Source of the DNA: Candidatus Stahliibacteriota bacterium
GTDB lineage: Bacteria > Hydrothermota > Tepidihabitantia > B3-TA06
Assembly: GCA_004375895.1 (NCBI GenBank)
Contig: SOJW01000040.1
Span: 1 to 64,000, forward strand
Direction of reading: 5' to 3'
Length of the DNA stretch: 64,000 nt
The notes under the pieces are model-generated. The model had not been told where the DNA came from. It made no database searches and was given only the letters and a program-made list of their open reading frames with translations. Of this stretch, positions 39,478 through 50,600 are shown one piece after another. The position numbers and the translations under genes were made by a program. The stretch's first letter is position 1; every line of letters starts with the position of its first letter.

Positions 39478-40193
39478 ACTATCCTCCCGTCCAATAGATG
39501 TAAGGTGCGCCTGGCGTGTTTGGCGACAGTGTCGTCATGCGTAACTACTATAACGGTCCTTCCCTGTTCGTTGAGTTCATCCAGGAGTGCCATTATCTCT
39601 TCCTCGGTCTTGGTGTCCAGATTTCCGGTCGGTTCGTCGGCCAGAAGTATGGCGGGGTCGTTGGCAAGTCCGCGGGCTATGGCTATACGCTGCGACTCAC
39701 CCCCTGACAGCTCGTTCGGACGGTGATGCCCGCGGTCCACAAGACCTACCTTGGCGAGCATTTCTGCCACGATCTCCTTCCTGCGATCGATAGGGACGCT
39801 TGAGTAGAGAAGCGGGAGTTCGACGTTCTGGGCCGCAGTAAGACGCGGAAGCAGGTTATATTGCTGGAACACGAAACCCACCTCCCGGTTGCGCACCCTT
39901 GCGAGTTGATCGGAATCGTAGCGGGATATCTCCTGTCCCTTGAGGAAGTACTCGCCATAGGTAGGGACGTCAAGACAGCCAAGGATGTGCATGAGGGTGG
40001 ACTTGCCGGAACCTGAGGGTCCCATGATGGCCACGTACCCACCCTCATAAATCTCAAGGTTAATCTCCTTGAGCGCCTCCACCGCGACAGGGCCGCCGTC
40101 GTAGGTCTTCGATAGACCCTGAAGCCTGATTAACGGCTCTACGTCCGGACCCTTACTCTTCTTACCTGGGGGCCGTCGGATCTTTCCTGCCAT
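39474..40193 (-). CDS. ABC transporter ATP-binding protein (MacB/LolD-like)
   Basis: 239 aa with a complete ATPase: Walker A GPSGSGKST, Q-loop VFQQYNLL, signature LSGGESQRIAIAR, Walker B ILLADEPTGNLD and the H-loop VVTHD. The first about 20 residues (AGKIRRPPGKKSKGP) are basic and encoded within the 55-nt overlap with the adaptor gene. It drives the mechanotransmission-type MacB permease. Confidence 0.94.
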   Translation of the reverse strand: MAGKIRRPPGKKSKGPDVEPLIRLQGLSKTYDGGPVAVEALKEINLEIYEGGYVAIMGPSGSGKSTLMHILGCLDVPTYGEYFLKGQEISRYDSDQLARVRNREVGFVFQQYNLLPRLTAAQNVELPLLYSSVPIDRRKEIVAEMLAKVGLVDRGHHRPNELSGGESQRIAIARGLANDPAILLADEPTGNLDTKTEEEIMALLDELNEQGRTVIVVTHDDTVAKHARRTLHLLDGRIV

Positions 40194-41305
40194 TCGGTTT
40201 CTCCTTTGCTGGGTTTAACCTCGTCTCCGTCTTGAAGTGTTCTCAGCACCTTGTATGGACCGATGATCACAGTCTGGCCTTCCTTTATACCTTCGATGAT
40301 CTCTATGAAGCGTCCGTCCGAGATCCCGGTCTCTATAGAAACCAGTTTAGCCTTTCCGTCTTCAAGAACGAACACCGTCTCCGAGAGCTTCCCCTCGACT
40401 TCACGTCTGCCTATGGCCTGCAGGGGACAGGTGATTACATCCTCGCGCATGGCGGTGGTTATGTCGGCAGAAACACTCATACCAGGCCGCTGTGCAGGGT
40501 CAATATCCACAAGGTCGAGGATCACTTCAAAGTCAGTTACCCCTTCTGCGGCGGAGGTTAGGTTCGTGGAGGGCATGTAACTGATGCTTCTCACCGCGGC
40601 CGCAAATGCGGTGTCAGGCATCGCATCAAGTTTAACCTGTGTGCGCTGGCCGGTCCGCAGATCGACAACGTCGGATTCATCCACATCCACCCTTGCCTGC
40701 ATGGCGGCTAGGTCGGCAATCGTCATCATAATGGTTCCGGGGTTGTTCATGGTGCCCATCATCACCGCCTCACCCTCCTCGATGTTCAAGCGAACCACCC
40801 TGCCGGAGATGGGGGCGTAGATACGGGTCTTGGCCAGTCTGTCCTCGCTCTGATCGAGCTGCGCCTTTGCCACCTCAAATGCGGTTCTGACCCGCTCAAA
40901 CTCAGCGGTGGATATAAGAGTGTCTCGATAGAGAGCTTCTCCTCGTTTGTATGCGGCAGAAGCTTCATCGAAGTTGGCCCGGCTAAGGTCGCGGCTGGAA
41001 AGCAACGCGGCGTCGTCAAGCACGCAGAGAAGCTCGCCCTTGCGAACCTCTTGTCCTTCCTTCACGTAGAGCCTGGAGACGCGGGCAAGGATCTCTGCAG
41101 AGATATCCACCTGATTGGCGGCGCGAAGCTCGCCTGTGGCGGAGACGGTGGAAACTATCCTGCGTTTGCCAAGCTCGGTAACCGTGACCTGAGGTGTCCT
41201 GGGGAGCCTGCACTGAACGACACAGACGATTATCAAAACAAACACCACCCTTGCGGGGATGCCAAGCCTTAAGGCTAATCTACGTTTCCTCTTCTTCTTG
41301 TTCAT
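40139..41305 (-). CDS. MacA-like periplasmic adaptor (HlyD family)
   Basis: 388 aa. A membrane anchor (ALRLGIPARVVFVLIIVCVVQC), then the biotinyl-lipoyl half motif VSRLYVKEGQEVRKGELLCVLDD, an alpha-hairpin (SSRDLSRANFDEASAAYKRGEALY), the second lipoyl half (IYAPISGRVVRLNIEEGEAVMMG) and beta-barrel domains. It connects the ABC permease to the TolC-like protein. It is linked to tolC by an ATGA overlap. Confidence 0.92.
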   Translation of the reverse strand: MNKKKRKRRLALRLGIPARVVFVLIIVCVVQCRLPRTPQVTVTELGKRRIVSTVSATGELRAANQVDISAEILARVSRLYVKEGQEVRKGELLCVLDDAALLSSRDLSRANFDEASAAYKRGEALYRDTLISTAEFERVRTAFEVAKAQLDQSEDRLAKTRIYAPISGRVVRLNIEEGEAVMMGTMNNPGTIMMTIADLAAMQARVDVDESDVVDLRTGQRTQVKLDAMPDTAFAAAVRSISYMPSTNLTSAAEGVTDFEVILDLVDIDPAQRPGMSVSADITTAMREDVITCPLQAIGRREVEGKLSETVFVLEDGKAKLVSIETGISDGRFIEIIEGIKEGQTVIIGPYKVLRTLQDGDEVKPSKGETEWQERSDGPQVRRVRVRT

Positions 41306-42573
41306 TTAACCTCCAGTGAAGTTCCCAAAAAGTAGTTAAGCTCTGCGCGGCTGGACCAGTAATCCGCTTTTGCCTGGACCAATGCTCGCTCTGCCTGAAC
41401 AAGCTCAGCCTCCACCTGGAGTAGATCAGCCAATGAGGAGGCCCCCAACTCGTAGCTGCGGAGGCTGAGGCGGTAAACCTCGCTTGATAGTTCAACATTC
41501 TTGGATGCAACCTCCCATCCCTTGTAGGACGAGGACTGGGTAGCGAGTAGTGCGGCCAGACGCTGACGGAAGCTAAGCTCCTGCCGGGCCAGAGTTATCC
41601 TCGAGTTCTTACGCTCCAGCCGAGCCCGGTTGATGGAAAGTATCTTCCCTTTGAGATCAGCTATGGGGAAGCCTATTGCGAGGCCGTAATTCGTAACCCC
41701 ATCGTCCCAATCCGAGAACGCGGGAAGGATCTCTTCCTGGATGAAGTTCTTCGAGGCGGTTAGAGAAAGGGAAGGCAGGATCGAAGCCCACGACCCCAAG
41801 TATGTGAGCTCGGAGGCTTTAACCTGCCGCAGGAGCACGTCGAAGTCCGGGTTCTCGGCTAATATGGCGGCGGAGATAACTGTGGTGGGCAGGGAATAAG
41901 GTTCCTCTACTTGCGGGAGTTTGTCAGCCTCTATGGGCTGCCACTGGGAAAAACCTATGAGATCTGAAAGGATGCGTTGGTTGTTCTCAAGCGAAGTACG
42001 AGCTGAGACGAGTTCCATCTCCGCCGAGAGGAGACTCGCTTCCGCCCTCAACTTATCAGCCTTGTTTGCTGCCCCCAGTTCAAAGCGTTTGGCAACGATC
42101 CGCAGGTTCTCTCTACCACGGTTGTCCCGCCCCTCGGCACTGGCCACCAACGCCTGGGAGGCGGCAAGGTTGTAGTAGAAGTTCTGGACATCCAGGATCA
42201 GCTTGGCCATACTCTGACGAGCCTGTGCACGGGAGACTCCGTTCTGTTGTATGCCTCCGATCAGGCCAAAGATGACGGTAGCATCAACCACAGGTTGGGA
42301 CAGGGAGAACTGAGAGGCCCACATTCCATCACCCAGGTCGGCGAGAGAGGAGTCAGTGGTTGATGAAGATGCAGCGAGGCGAGGCAGTAGTCCTCCCGCG
42401 CCCTCGACCAGAGACTGCGCCCCTTTAGCCTTCTGGATATTCGTCTCATCTACGGCCAAACTTTGTTCCAACGCGATCTCAAGCGCCTCATCCAAGCTGA
42501 GCTTTAGACGAGCAGGCTCAGACTCGACGGACAGGAGCGTTGCCAGTAGCAAAATGAGACCTGTGATGGTCAC
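41302..42573 (-). CDS. TolC-family outer membrane efflux protein
   Basis: 423 aa. Signal peptide (ITGLILLLATLLSVES), then two OEP repeats with long amphipathic helices, beginning KLSLDEALEIALEQSLAVDE, as in TolC/CusC. The C-terminal repeat ends ASSLADLLQVEAELVQAERALVQAKADYWSSRAELNYFLG. The start is GTG 42573; the SD sits close to it (AAGGA), so initiation is not fully certain. First gene of the tolC-macA-ATPase-macB operon. Confidence 0.9.
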   Translation of the reverse strand: MTITGLILLLATLLSVESEPARLKLSLDEALEIALEQSLAVDETNIQKAKGAQSLVEGAGGLLPRLAASSSTTDSSLADLGDGMWASQFSLSQPVVDATVIFGLIGGIQQNGVSRAQARQSMAKLILDVQNFYYNLAASQALVASAEGRDNRGRENLRIVAKRFELGAANKADKLRAEASLLSAEMELVSARTSLENNQRILSDLIGFSQWQPIEADKLPQVEEPYSLPTTVISAAILAENPDFDVLLRQVKASELTYLGSWASILPSLSLTASKNFIQEEILPAFSDWDDGVTNYGLAIGFPIADLKGKILSINRARLERKNSRITLARQELSFRQRLAALLATQSSSYKGWEVASKNVELSSEVYRLSLRSYELGASSLADLLQVEAELVQAERALVQAKADYWSSRAELNYFLGTSLEVK

Positions 42574-42741
42574 TCCTTGGTTTAAAATTAAACGATTACA
42601 GCAAGAGTTTTGTCTGCTTGCCAGTATCCTTTTCTATACCCATTAGACACCGGGATTATTCAAAAGTAAAACCTTTCTCTGTCCAACTGGGTTACTGACT
42701 ATACACACTAGACGCAGGAACCCCTCAAAGGTTACATACCT

Positions 42742-42773
42742 TGCTCCTTTTCTCCTGCGGAGAAAAGATCGCA
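42742..42773 (-). repeat. Covarying hairpin family, copy D
   Basis: TGCTCCTTTTCTCC-TGC-GGAGAAAAGATCGCA. Confidence 0.85.
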
Positions 42774-42872
42774 TTATCCTCCATTGATAGTATTGATCGC
42801 GGCCTTGCGCAGCAAGGACGTGGGGTGTAAAGTGGGGGCAACCCGCGGGTCGCCCCCATCAGATTTTGTCTC

Positions 42873-42905
42873 TGCGACCTTTCTCCCTACGGGAGAAAGG
42901 AGCAT
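42873..42905 (+). repeat. Covarying hairpin family, copy E
   Basis: TGCGACCTTTCTCCC-TAC-GGGAGAAAGGAGCAT. Here the TTTT core is CTTTC and the partner arm changes to GAAAG to match. The copy ends about 2 nt before the stop of the PorV-like gene. Confidence 0.85.
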
Positions 42906-42907
42906 CC

Positions 42908-43987
42908 TTAAAACGCTATCCCGAGCGATGCGCGATGAACCGGTGCTAAATACCAGTGCCACTCGAAGCTGTAGTCAACCCCTACCTCGTAGCTTCCAAT
43001 AGGAATCTTGACACCGAGCCCTGCCGAAGGACCACGGCTGTTGCGGTTAGAAAGCACCTCACGAACGATAGTGGCTGCATCAACGGATGTGTTGTCCTCT
43101 TCGCCTCCAAGCTCAGGTGCGGTGTTGAGTCCGAGACCCAGGCGCAGGAAGAGCGTCTCGTTGAGCCCATACTCCAGGCCGATGGCACCCTTGGCAGGCT
43201 GGTCCGATATATGAGCGAAATCCGCTGTCATTGTAAGACGTGAGGGTGGGCCTTCAACAAGGTCTATGGCCGCACCACCGGCAAACGTGAAGGGCATGTG
43301 GAACGGCTCGGATTTGTAGGTGGATGGTATATCCTCGGTTTGAAGGGTGTCTTTGTTGGTGTTGAAGATCAACCCTTCACCTTTGTAGGTCATGTCCGGA
43401 CCAAAGTGCTGCACCACGAATCCCAACCTGAGGTCGCGGATACCCACATTATAGGTAGCGCCGACATCTAGCGCGAATCCCCAGGCCGCAACTCTGTGCA
43501 GGGTAAGATCGATGACTTTAAAGGTGATACCAGCCGAGAACTTCTCGGTCATCTTGCGTCCATAGGAGACACCAACTGCGTAGTTGTTGGCCGTGTAGTA
43601 ATTGTCCGTACCGTGTTGATGCTCATAGGTTGTGATTTCAATCGGGCCGGAAAGATGTGCAAGAACCTGGAAACCTATCGCATCGAGCTCGCTTAACGGA
43701 ACCACGAGGGCAAGGTTCTCTTCAAGCATACCGGCAAAAAGGATCGCCTGACCGAAGCTCCCAGCTATCCGGTCCATCCTTGCTATCCCGGCCGGGTTCC
43801 AGAATAAAGCGTCCGGTCCATCGGCCAAGGCCGTATAGGCACAACCCATAGCGATGGGACGAGCACCGCCACCCATCGTAAGGAAGGACACTGAGGCCCC
43901 GGATCCGCCCAGACGGGCCGATAGCGGCGTTGCGATCACCGCCAGCGCCAGGACGCTGAGGATAAGGATTCTTCTCTTTGTCTTCAT
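42908..43987 (-). CDS. PorV/PorQ-like outer-membrane beta-barrel protein
   Basis: 359 aa with a signal peptide (ILILSVLALAVIATPLSA). It opens with SFLTMGGGARPIAMGCAYTALADGPDALFWNPAGIA, the signature of the PorV/UPF0164 family (FadL-like barrels). In Bacteroidetes PorV shuttles T9SS cargo to the surface. Here it is the third gene after a TonB receptor and a large protein with a T9SS-like C-terminal domain, so a secretion role is plausible. SD TAGGAGG. Confidence 0.82.
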   Translation of the reverse strand: MKTKRRILILSVLALAVIATPLSARLGGSGASVSFLTMGGGARPIAMGCAYTALADGPDALFWNPAGIARMDRIAGSFGQAILFAGMLEENLALVVPLSELDAIGFQVLAHLSGPIEITTYEHQHGTDNYYTANNYAVGVSYGRKMTEKFSAGITFKVIDLTLHRVAAWGFALDVGATYNVGIRDLRLGFVVQHFGPDMTYKGEGLIFNTNKDTLQTEDIPSTYKSEPFHMPFTFAGGAAIDLVEGPPSRLTMTADFAHISDQPAKGAIGLEYGLNETLFLRLGLGLNTAPELGGEEDNTSVDAATIVREVLSNRNSRGPSAGLGVKIPIGSYEVGVDYSFEWHWYLAPVHRASLGIAF

Positions 43988-43996
43988 CTATTCCTC

Positions 43997-46900
43997 CTAC
44001 CTGACGATGGCAAACTTGCCAACTTTGGTCTTCTTCTTGCCATCTGCGGTTTCGGTCTCAACCTGCCAGATATACAACCCGCTCGTGCAGTCCAGTCTTT
44101 CGTCGGTTCGCAGGTTCCACTCCTCGGAGCCTGCAGTTCCATACAGGCCTACTCCATCGTGTTCAATCGTACGAATAAGTAGGCCTGCCGTGTTGAAGAT
44201 CCTGATTGTGCACGTAAGGGGTAGACCCTGGAAGATCACGTGGCGGTCATACTGGCTGAGATCCCAGGGGGCACGGACATAGTAAGGGTTGGGGACGACA
44301 CGAATCTCATCCAGCAACGAATCTATGTCCTCTTCACTCATCTGGATGGCAAACGTGGTGTAGCGGAAGCGATCCTCTTCGGTGGTAGCTTTGAGCGTCT
44401 TTATGAGGAACTTCTCTCCAGACACAGGCGGTGAAACCAACGCTACTGTATCAGTTATGATGGAGTCAACTACGTCGTCAGTCTTGAAAGTGTCGATCTT
44501 GATCTGAGTAACCGTGTCCTTGAAGAAGAATGTGAATGCCTCGTCACCCGGCTTCATCTCTGGCCAGTAGATGATGAACTTATCTCCGTTTACGATGGGA
44601 TCACCGGATCCACCACGCCATAAGGCACGTACTGAGTCACCTGTATTGTAGTCCTCAACCTTTACAAGTTCAGGGGGTTCAACTATGGTAATCAGGAAAT
44701 CCATCGTTACAGGAACAGGCCTTCCTTGAATTTCGCCGGTCCAGTCAATATTGAAATGCATGTCGGTAGGGGTGAGTGAATCCTTCTCAAGCCATCCGGT
44801 GTAAAGGGTATCAATCAACTCCTCGACATCCAAAGTATCCATGGAAACCGCTGCTACCTGAACCAGCACTCCGTCGATTATCGGACCGCTCAGCTCACCG
44901 CCGTGCACCAGGAAGCTGTCGAGAACAAGGGAGTCGGCATCAACGTCCTTGAAGTAGGCGTACTTGATGATGTACAAGGTGTCAATCGTCACATCCGATC
45001 CTTCAATAATGGTATCGATCCTAGTCACCGCGCGGAAGCCTACCTCGTACTCGTGACCTGTGATCTCATCCGGGGAGACGAGGCTGTCTTTCACCAGCGC
45101 ACTGCCGTCGCCAGCAACACGAATTACCGGCCCGACCATCGCATCCTGCCAGCCCATCGGGTTGGTGCGAGGAACCGCCCAGTATGTCTTGCCCGTCTTG
45201 CCGCCTTCAAGCGACTCCACACCTTCTGTGGGCTGCTGACGTGAATAGGAGGTAACGGAGTAGTAGTAGATCTGACCGTTGCGAACATCCTCATCGATGT
45301 AGTAGTGACGCACGCCGGCCTGTCCGCCGAGCTGCTCTTTGACGTAGGTTTTAATGGAGAAGACCTCACCGTGGATTGGTTCAAGGATATCCCCGGTGGC
45401 GCCGGAGTCAGGGTTAGAGATACGATACTGCCCGCCGTCTATGAAGATTATATCCCCGGACTCGTAGGGATAGTGGTCCTTGCCATCGCCGCCGCCGGTA
45501 ATGGGCTCTGCATTCGTAACCGAGGTAAGACCCTCAATATCGTCAACGATGGTAGTGATCTGACCGGCCGTGACGTTGCCTATAGTACCTGCTAGCCCTG
45601 CTTCGACATCCACGTCCACCGTGGTTCCCGCAGAATCAATCGCCGCATCTTGCGTAGTCTCGAACTCTACGTATCCGAAGACAGGGTTGTCGGCATCGGT
45701 GGCGACGATCGTAGCTTTGGGGATCTGTGTGCTACCGGCACCCGTAAAGGTCACTTTACCCTTGGCCCTTACCGCTGTAGAGAGAGCCTTGGAGGTGCCG
45801 TTGATTTCGTCAAGCACGCAGTAACCGCCTTCGTCAAGGGCGTCGGGGTTGTAGGACAGCATTCTCTGATCCGCAATATCATAAACGATGTAGTAGGTGT
45901 AGCCCCTGTCCGTCTGGAAGGTGATGGTGTAGGTGTTGGGCTCGAATCCGTACTCGGCTGGCTCCTTTGGATATGATTCGTTATAGTAGAGACCAAGGAA
46001 CTCTATCGTGGCCTTACTTGGCCCGGAGGTATGTTCGACAACCGCCGTATCGGGATTCTCCGAATCCTTCAGATCGTAGTCGCCAAGAAGTTGCCAGGTC
46101 TCTGAGAGCCCTGAAAGACTCTTATAGATCCGGTAACCTTCAAAGGTCGGCTGCCCACTCATAGGATCGATATAGTGCTCAGGTTCACTGCCCCAGGTAA
46201 GATAAACCATGCTGTCACCAGGAATCACTGAAAGAGAAGGATTCGGAGGAGGTGCGTAACCGAAGTAACCGTTCTCGAACTGAACCTTAGCAGACTTGGC
46301 CTTCTCTTTGAGTTCATCAAAGGAGTAGGCGACAATAACCGCGATGGTTAATTCTACCTCCTCACCAGGCTCCAGGTAGGGATAAGGGCCGCAGTTCAGA
46401 AGCATGCGGACGTCGTTGGGCTTATCATAAGTCCAAAACTCCGTATGGGCCATGTAAGCGTACTTGAGGCTGTCCTGACCCTCGAAGTCTATCTCATAAC
46501 CGTTCGGCCAGGTCTCGAAGCCTGTGAGTCCGATATCCAGAGGGGTATCGAGGAAAACAGCACCTATGTATCCTGCCGGGGTAACCCAGCCTTCCTCCGA
46601 GCCGTTGGCATCGTAGGTGTAACCCATGTTGAGTTCCTGATCGAACCCGATCAGATCGTCCCAGAAACCGTCGTCGCCCGGACTTTGACCTCCTTCCCCG
46701 ATGTCGTTGTCCATGAAGAAGGAGAAGTAGACCGAATCCAGCGCGAAGTTGTTCATGTTCTTAATCTTGTAGTTGATGAAGATGTAGGAGTCGTTGTACT
46801 CGTAGTTCCAGGCGTAGGTGCGCTGCTCAATTCGCAGCCCCTGCCCACGCAAATCGTAGGCACCTGTTGAGAGTATCCATATGCACGTGGCGTCACTCAC

Positions 46901-47629
46901 GGGAATCCAGTCCCCACCGCAGGCGTAGCCATCCTGCTGGGAGATGATGTCTCCGTTTCCAAAGGGGCCAGGGCTGACCTCAGGCATCCCTATCGCTCGG
47001 CGGCGAGGGTTGATAGAAGCACTGTCCGTAAACGGCCATAGAACCTGGTAGTCAAGGGGTGTAGTTCCGGGGATGGCAAAAAGCCTTCCGCCTTCACCGT
47101 CATATCCGTAGCCCTCAGGGATGGTCATATCACTGAAGTAAAGCCCGAGGTTACTGATATTTCCAAACCCGCCGGCGTCTTCCATCTCCGGGGCGGCCAT
47201 AGCTCCAATGTCCGAGTTAAAGGCACCCTTGGAGACGTTATAGACCATCTCGTCTCCAACCGGGTAGTGGCTGCCGACCCACAGACCCCAGGCATAGGTG
47301 TAGAACTGCTCCGAGCCTTTGGGATACTCGGCGTTCCTGCCTCTCGTGTCAGGGTAAAGCCTGCTAGACGCTATGGGGAATTCCCCTCTGTATTCGTGTT
47401 CGTCTGCGGCGTGGCGGGCAAAGGTGCCGCCCTGAAGGGTGTTGCTGACCAAGAAGTCTGAGATGTTTCCTGCGTCTACCCACCATATCATCCACCGGGA
47501 CGCCGCCTTATCGGTCTGGATGGTCAAGAGACGGTTCTGGGGTGCAAGCTGAGTGGGGGTATCTCTGGCCAAAAGGGGCATGGTAAGGATCAGCAGACCG
47601 GCTAAAACAAGGATTGGTTTTCTTTTCAT
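43997..47629 (-). CDS. Large secreted protein with FlgD/T9SS-like C-terminal domain
   Basis: 1210 aa. Signal peptide (PILVLAGLLILTMPLLA). The central region has fibronectin-like modules (NPSLSVIPGDSMVYLTWGSEPEHY) and a likely beta-sandwich core (TYAWNYEYNDSYIFINYKIKNMNNFALDSVYFSFFMDNDIG) seen in many uncharacterised FCB surface proteins. The last 70 residues (TCTIRIFNTAGLLIRTIEHDG to KVGKFAIVR) are the FlgD-Ig/T9SS-type sorting domain. Two ATGs lie near the SD AGAGGAGG; the second (47629) is better spaced. It sits between the TonB receptor and PorV genes with short gaps: one operon. Confidence 0.78.
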   Translation of the reverse strand: MKRKPILVLAGLLILTMPLLARDTPTQLAPQNRLLTIQTDKAASRWMIWWVDAGNISDFLVSNTLQGGTFARHAADEHEYRGEFPIASSRLYPDTRGRNAEYPKGSEQFYTYAWGLWVGSHYPVGDEMVYNVSKGAFNSDIGAMAAPEMEDAGGFGNISNLGLYFSDMTIPEGYGYDGEGGRLFAIPGTTPLDYQVLWPFTDSASINPRRRAIGMPEVSPGPFGNGDIISQQDGYACGGDWIPVSDATCIWILSTGAYDLRGQGLRIEQRTYAWNYEYNDSYIFINYKIKNMNNFALDSVYFSFFMDNDIGEGGQSPGDDGFWDDLIGFDQELNMGYTYDANGSEEGWVTPAGYIGAVFLDTPLDIGLTGFETWPNGYEIDFEGQDSLKYAYMAHTEFWTYDKPNDVRMLLNCGPYPYLEPGEEVELTIAVIVAYSFDELKEKAKSAKVQFENGYFGYAPPPNPSLSVIPGDSMVYLTWGSEPEHYIDPMSGQPTFEGYRIYKSLSGLSETWQLLGDYDLKDSENPDTAVVEHTSGPSKATIEFLGLYYNESYPKEPAEYGFEPNTYTITFQTDRGYTYYIVYDIADQRMLSYNPDALDEGGYCVLDEINGTSKALSTAVRAKGKVTFTGAGSTQIPKATIVATDADNPVFGYVEFETTQDAAIDSAGTTVDVDVEAGLAGTIGNVTAGQITTIVDDIEGLTSVTNAEPITGGGDGKDHYPYESGDIIFIDGGQYRISNPDSGATGDILEPIHGEVFSIKTYVKEQLGGQAGVRHYYIDEDVRNGQIYYYSVTSYSRQQPTEGVESLEGGKTGKTYWAVPRTNPMGWQDAMVGPVIRVAGDGSALVKDSLVSPDEITGHEYEVGFRAVTRIDTIIEGSDVTIDTLYIIKYAYFKDVDADSLVLDSFLVHGGELSGPIIDGVLVQVAAVSMDTLDVEELIDTLYTGWLEKDSLTPTDMHFNIDWTGEIQGRPVPVTMDFLITIVEPPELVKVEDYNTGDSVRALWRGGSGDPIVNGDKFIIYWPEMKPGDEAFTFFFKDTVTQIKIDTFKTDDVVDSIITDTVALVSPPVSGEKFLIKTLKATTEEDRFRYTTFAIQMSEEDIDSLLDEIRVVPNPYYVRAPWDLSQYDRHVIFQGLPLTCTIRIFNTAGLLIRTIEHDGVGLYGTAGSEEWNLRTDERLDCTSGLYIWQVETETADGKKKTKVGKFAIVR

Positions 47630-47647
47630 CGTCATTCCTCCTCTGGC

Positions 47648-50600
47648 CTAAAAGCTCACACGGATGCCGAAGCGCAGCTCACGCGGACTACCGAACATCG
47701 CCGGATTCTCTGTCACACGGCGCTCCCAGTCAGCAACGTCGGCCTCCCAGTATTCGTATGTATCTGCGAAACCGTAGTTCGCGTAGTTGCGGTAGGTGAC
47801 TTCTTCGTAGACAGGTCGTTTACCATCATCGTCAGGAAAACCGGTGCCGCTGTAGACCTTCGCCACGTTGCGCCAGTCAAAGAGGTTGCGAACATCTACA
47901 TACGCTCCCAGCTTGAGCTTCTTTCCGAGAGGGAACCACTTCTCCAGCTTGGCATCCATGGTCTTCGTGCCCGGCATACGCCGGCTGCCCATGGGTATTA
48001 TGTTACCGCGGGAGTCGGTTCCCCAGTAGGGCTGTCCTGAAGCGTAGTTGAACTGAACGTTCAGGTTGGTCATTCTTAAAGCCTTAACTGAGAAGTCCGG
48101 ATCGAGATAGAAGTTTACGTTCGTCTTTAGCGAGTGGGTGATGTCAAACTCCAACGGGTACTCATGCTTCGGTGGCTCCAGAGCGGTGCCGCGATAGCGG
48201 TAGTAGAACTCCCGGCCTGAAGAACCGGTACCCTTGGCATCCATGAAGGAGTAGGTTATATTCCAGGAAAGGAAGCGTGGTGCCCGACGCACCAAACCCA
48301 CATCGAACCCTTTGGTCTTGGCAAAGTCCTCGATCACATACACGGTGTAGGTTGCAAGTTTACCTTTGTAGATGGTGTTCACACTGCGAGTGGCCAGAAG
48401 GTTCTCCTGATCCTTGTAGTAGCCCTTAAGTTCAAACGCCATGTTCTTGGATATGAGGTACTTGTATCCCGCCTGGTAGAAGATCGTCTTTAAAGGCGGC
48501 AGGTTGGGGTTACCCAAGAGAGGCACACCTACGGTGATATCGGCTTCCAGGTTCTCATAAAGATCCCGCAGGTTGACCGGCTGGAAGAAGTGACCGTAGG
48601 AGGCATACATCATGGATTTTTCAGAGACCGCGAAGGAGATCGAAAGACGAGGGCTGAACTGGAATTTAGGCTTTGCCCGTTCCTTACCGACGTCGATGTT
48701 CTCAGGATCAACAAAGTAGTCGGATGCGGGATGGAAGTAGTCGAAGCGAACACCGGCGTGAAGCTCCATGTCCTCGTATTTGACCTTGTCCTGAACGTAG
48801 GCTGCAGCGATGATCGGTTCCTTGTGGTAGGTATCGTTGTAGGGATTCTCGTTGACGAACTGAATCTCTTTGTAGTCGAGGAAATGGTAGTTCCCGCTGA
48901 CCCCGGCCTTGAACCAGTGAACCTCGTTGGGGTTCCAGTCAACAGCAACATCCGCTATGTACTTGGTGGTGTTACGCTCCGCCCAGGCGGGTAAAAAGTA
49001 ATAACGGAAGCGCCTGAATACGGGCTCGGAGTTATAACGAACGTAGTACAGGTTCCCTGAGCTCTCAAGGCTGTCCTCGTAGGGATTGTCCACGTCCAGT
49101 GTATCGAACAGTGTGTCGCCGTTCTCGATAACGGTATCCACGGGTGCTCGCCAGTCACGGTACTTATCGTAGTACTGTTTGTATAGGTCAAAGTCAAAGG
49201 GGTGGTAGTGCACGCCTACTGTATCCCCGTTTTCATCAAGCGTGGGTCGCCACTCGTTGACCTCGTACCAGCGCCAGTTGAGTGCCTCAAGCTGCTCTTT
49301 CCAGCCTACCCACCGGAAGGCATCGTCCTTATCTATAAGGTAACCGCTTTGTTGGATGTATTCGTTGTGGTAGAACCAGACCGCTGAGTCAGGGTCAGAA
49401 GTGATGCCTGAGTAGCGCTTCCGGATGTCGGGGAAGAAGACCTCCCGGAAATCTTCCTCCTCATCATCCCATACGAGTATCAGGGTGTCGGAAGGGAAAT
49501 AGAAGCTCATAGAATCGGCGTTGTAGAGCCTTCTGAATACCAATACCGAGTCTACAAAGGTGGTATCGCCGACGCTGTTAATGATGGTGTCGGTTTGAGT
49601 GGTATCCCATTCCCACCATTTCTGACCGTAGGCCCAGGTAACCCAGGCCATCAGCTGACGACCGATCATGCGGAACTCGTTGTAGCCTGCGCCATCCATG
49701 TAAGAAGTCTTGGTGTGGGTGTTGAATGTACCCACGTTGACAGTGTAGGCTATCTTGTCAATGCGCTGGTTGACCTTGAGATTCAACTGGTAGTTGTCCT
49801 GGTTAACCATGGGTCCCTTCTGTAACCAGATGCCCTTCGAGTAAACATGGCTATAGCCATGACGCCAGGTGTTCGAGTAGTTGCCTGAGAGGGTGAACTT
49901 CGCCCCGCCCGTGAACGGACGCCAGGCAAGCTTAAGCGTCCCGTTCTTGCGGTGCTGATCGTTGAACGGAAGCCTATCTTCATGCTCCAGGATGTTCCCA
50001 GAGATGAAGAAAGAGGAGCGCGGCAGACCCAAGGGTCCACCAAGGGACAAGGACCCCTTGTTGTGCCACATATCCTCGTTAGGAGCCTTGATCGGGTCTT
50101 TGCTCAACCTCAGGTGGGCGTCGGTCTCATACTCCACCGTGCCCTCGAATCTCTGGCTACCTTCGCGGGTGACGATGTTGATCACCGCCGACATGGCATC
50201 GCCGTACTCGGCATTAAAGGTGCCGGTGTTGATGGTAATCTCCTGGATGGCGGTGTTGTCGATGTAGACGCCCGATTGACCTGTAACAGGATCGTTGGCG
50301 TTGATACCGTCAACCACGTAGACTACCTCGTTGGCTCGACCGCCCTGGATGTGCAGACCAGCCGAGTATCCACTCGCAGTCTCGGTGGCTCCGGCAACAA
50401 GCCTTACGACGTCCTCGTAGTTATCCACCGGCCTACGTGCGATCTCCTCGTGCTCTATGGGAGGTGGTTCCGTGGTGAGAAGTTCCCGCTCGGCCGTAAT
50501 AATCTGCTCAGGCATCCCGATGGCGCCGGGCTTTAGCCTTGCGTCCTGTTTGGTAACCTGGTCGGCCGTAACCTTGACGTTTTTTACCAGGACGGTCTGG

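Larger units (their letters stand above)
42574..42907. other. Gap with three repeat copies, no gene
   Basis: It contains hairpin copy D (42742), a partial GGGGTCCC-family unit (42799-42828: GCGGCCTTGCGCAGCAAGGACGTGGGGTG), a GTGGGGGCAACCCGCGGGTCGCCCCCAT hairpin, and hairpin copy E (42873). No promoter I can defend for tolC. Confidence 0.7.

Noticed and set aside
45305-46870. Several long plus-strand ORFs opposite the large secreted protein and TonB receptor
   Set aside because: They are antisense shadows of high-GC coding sequence, with no SD and no recognisable domain.
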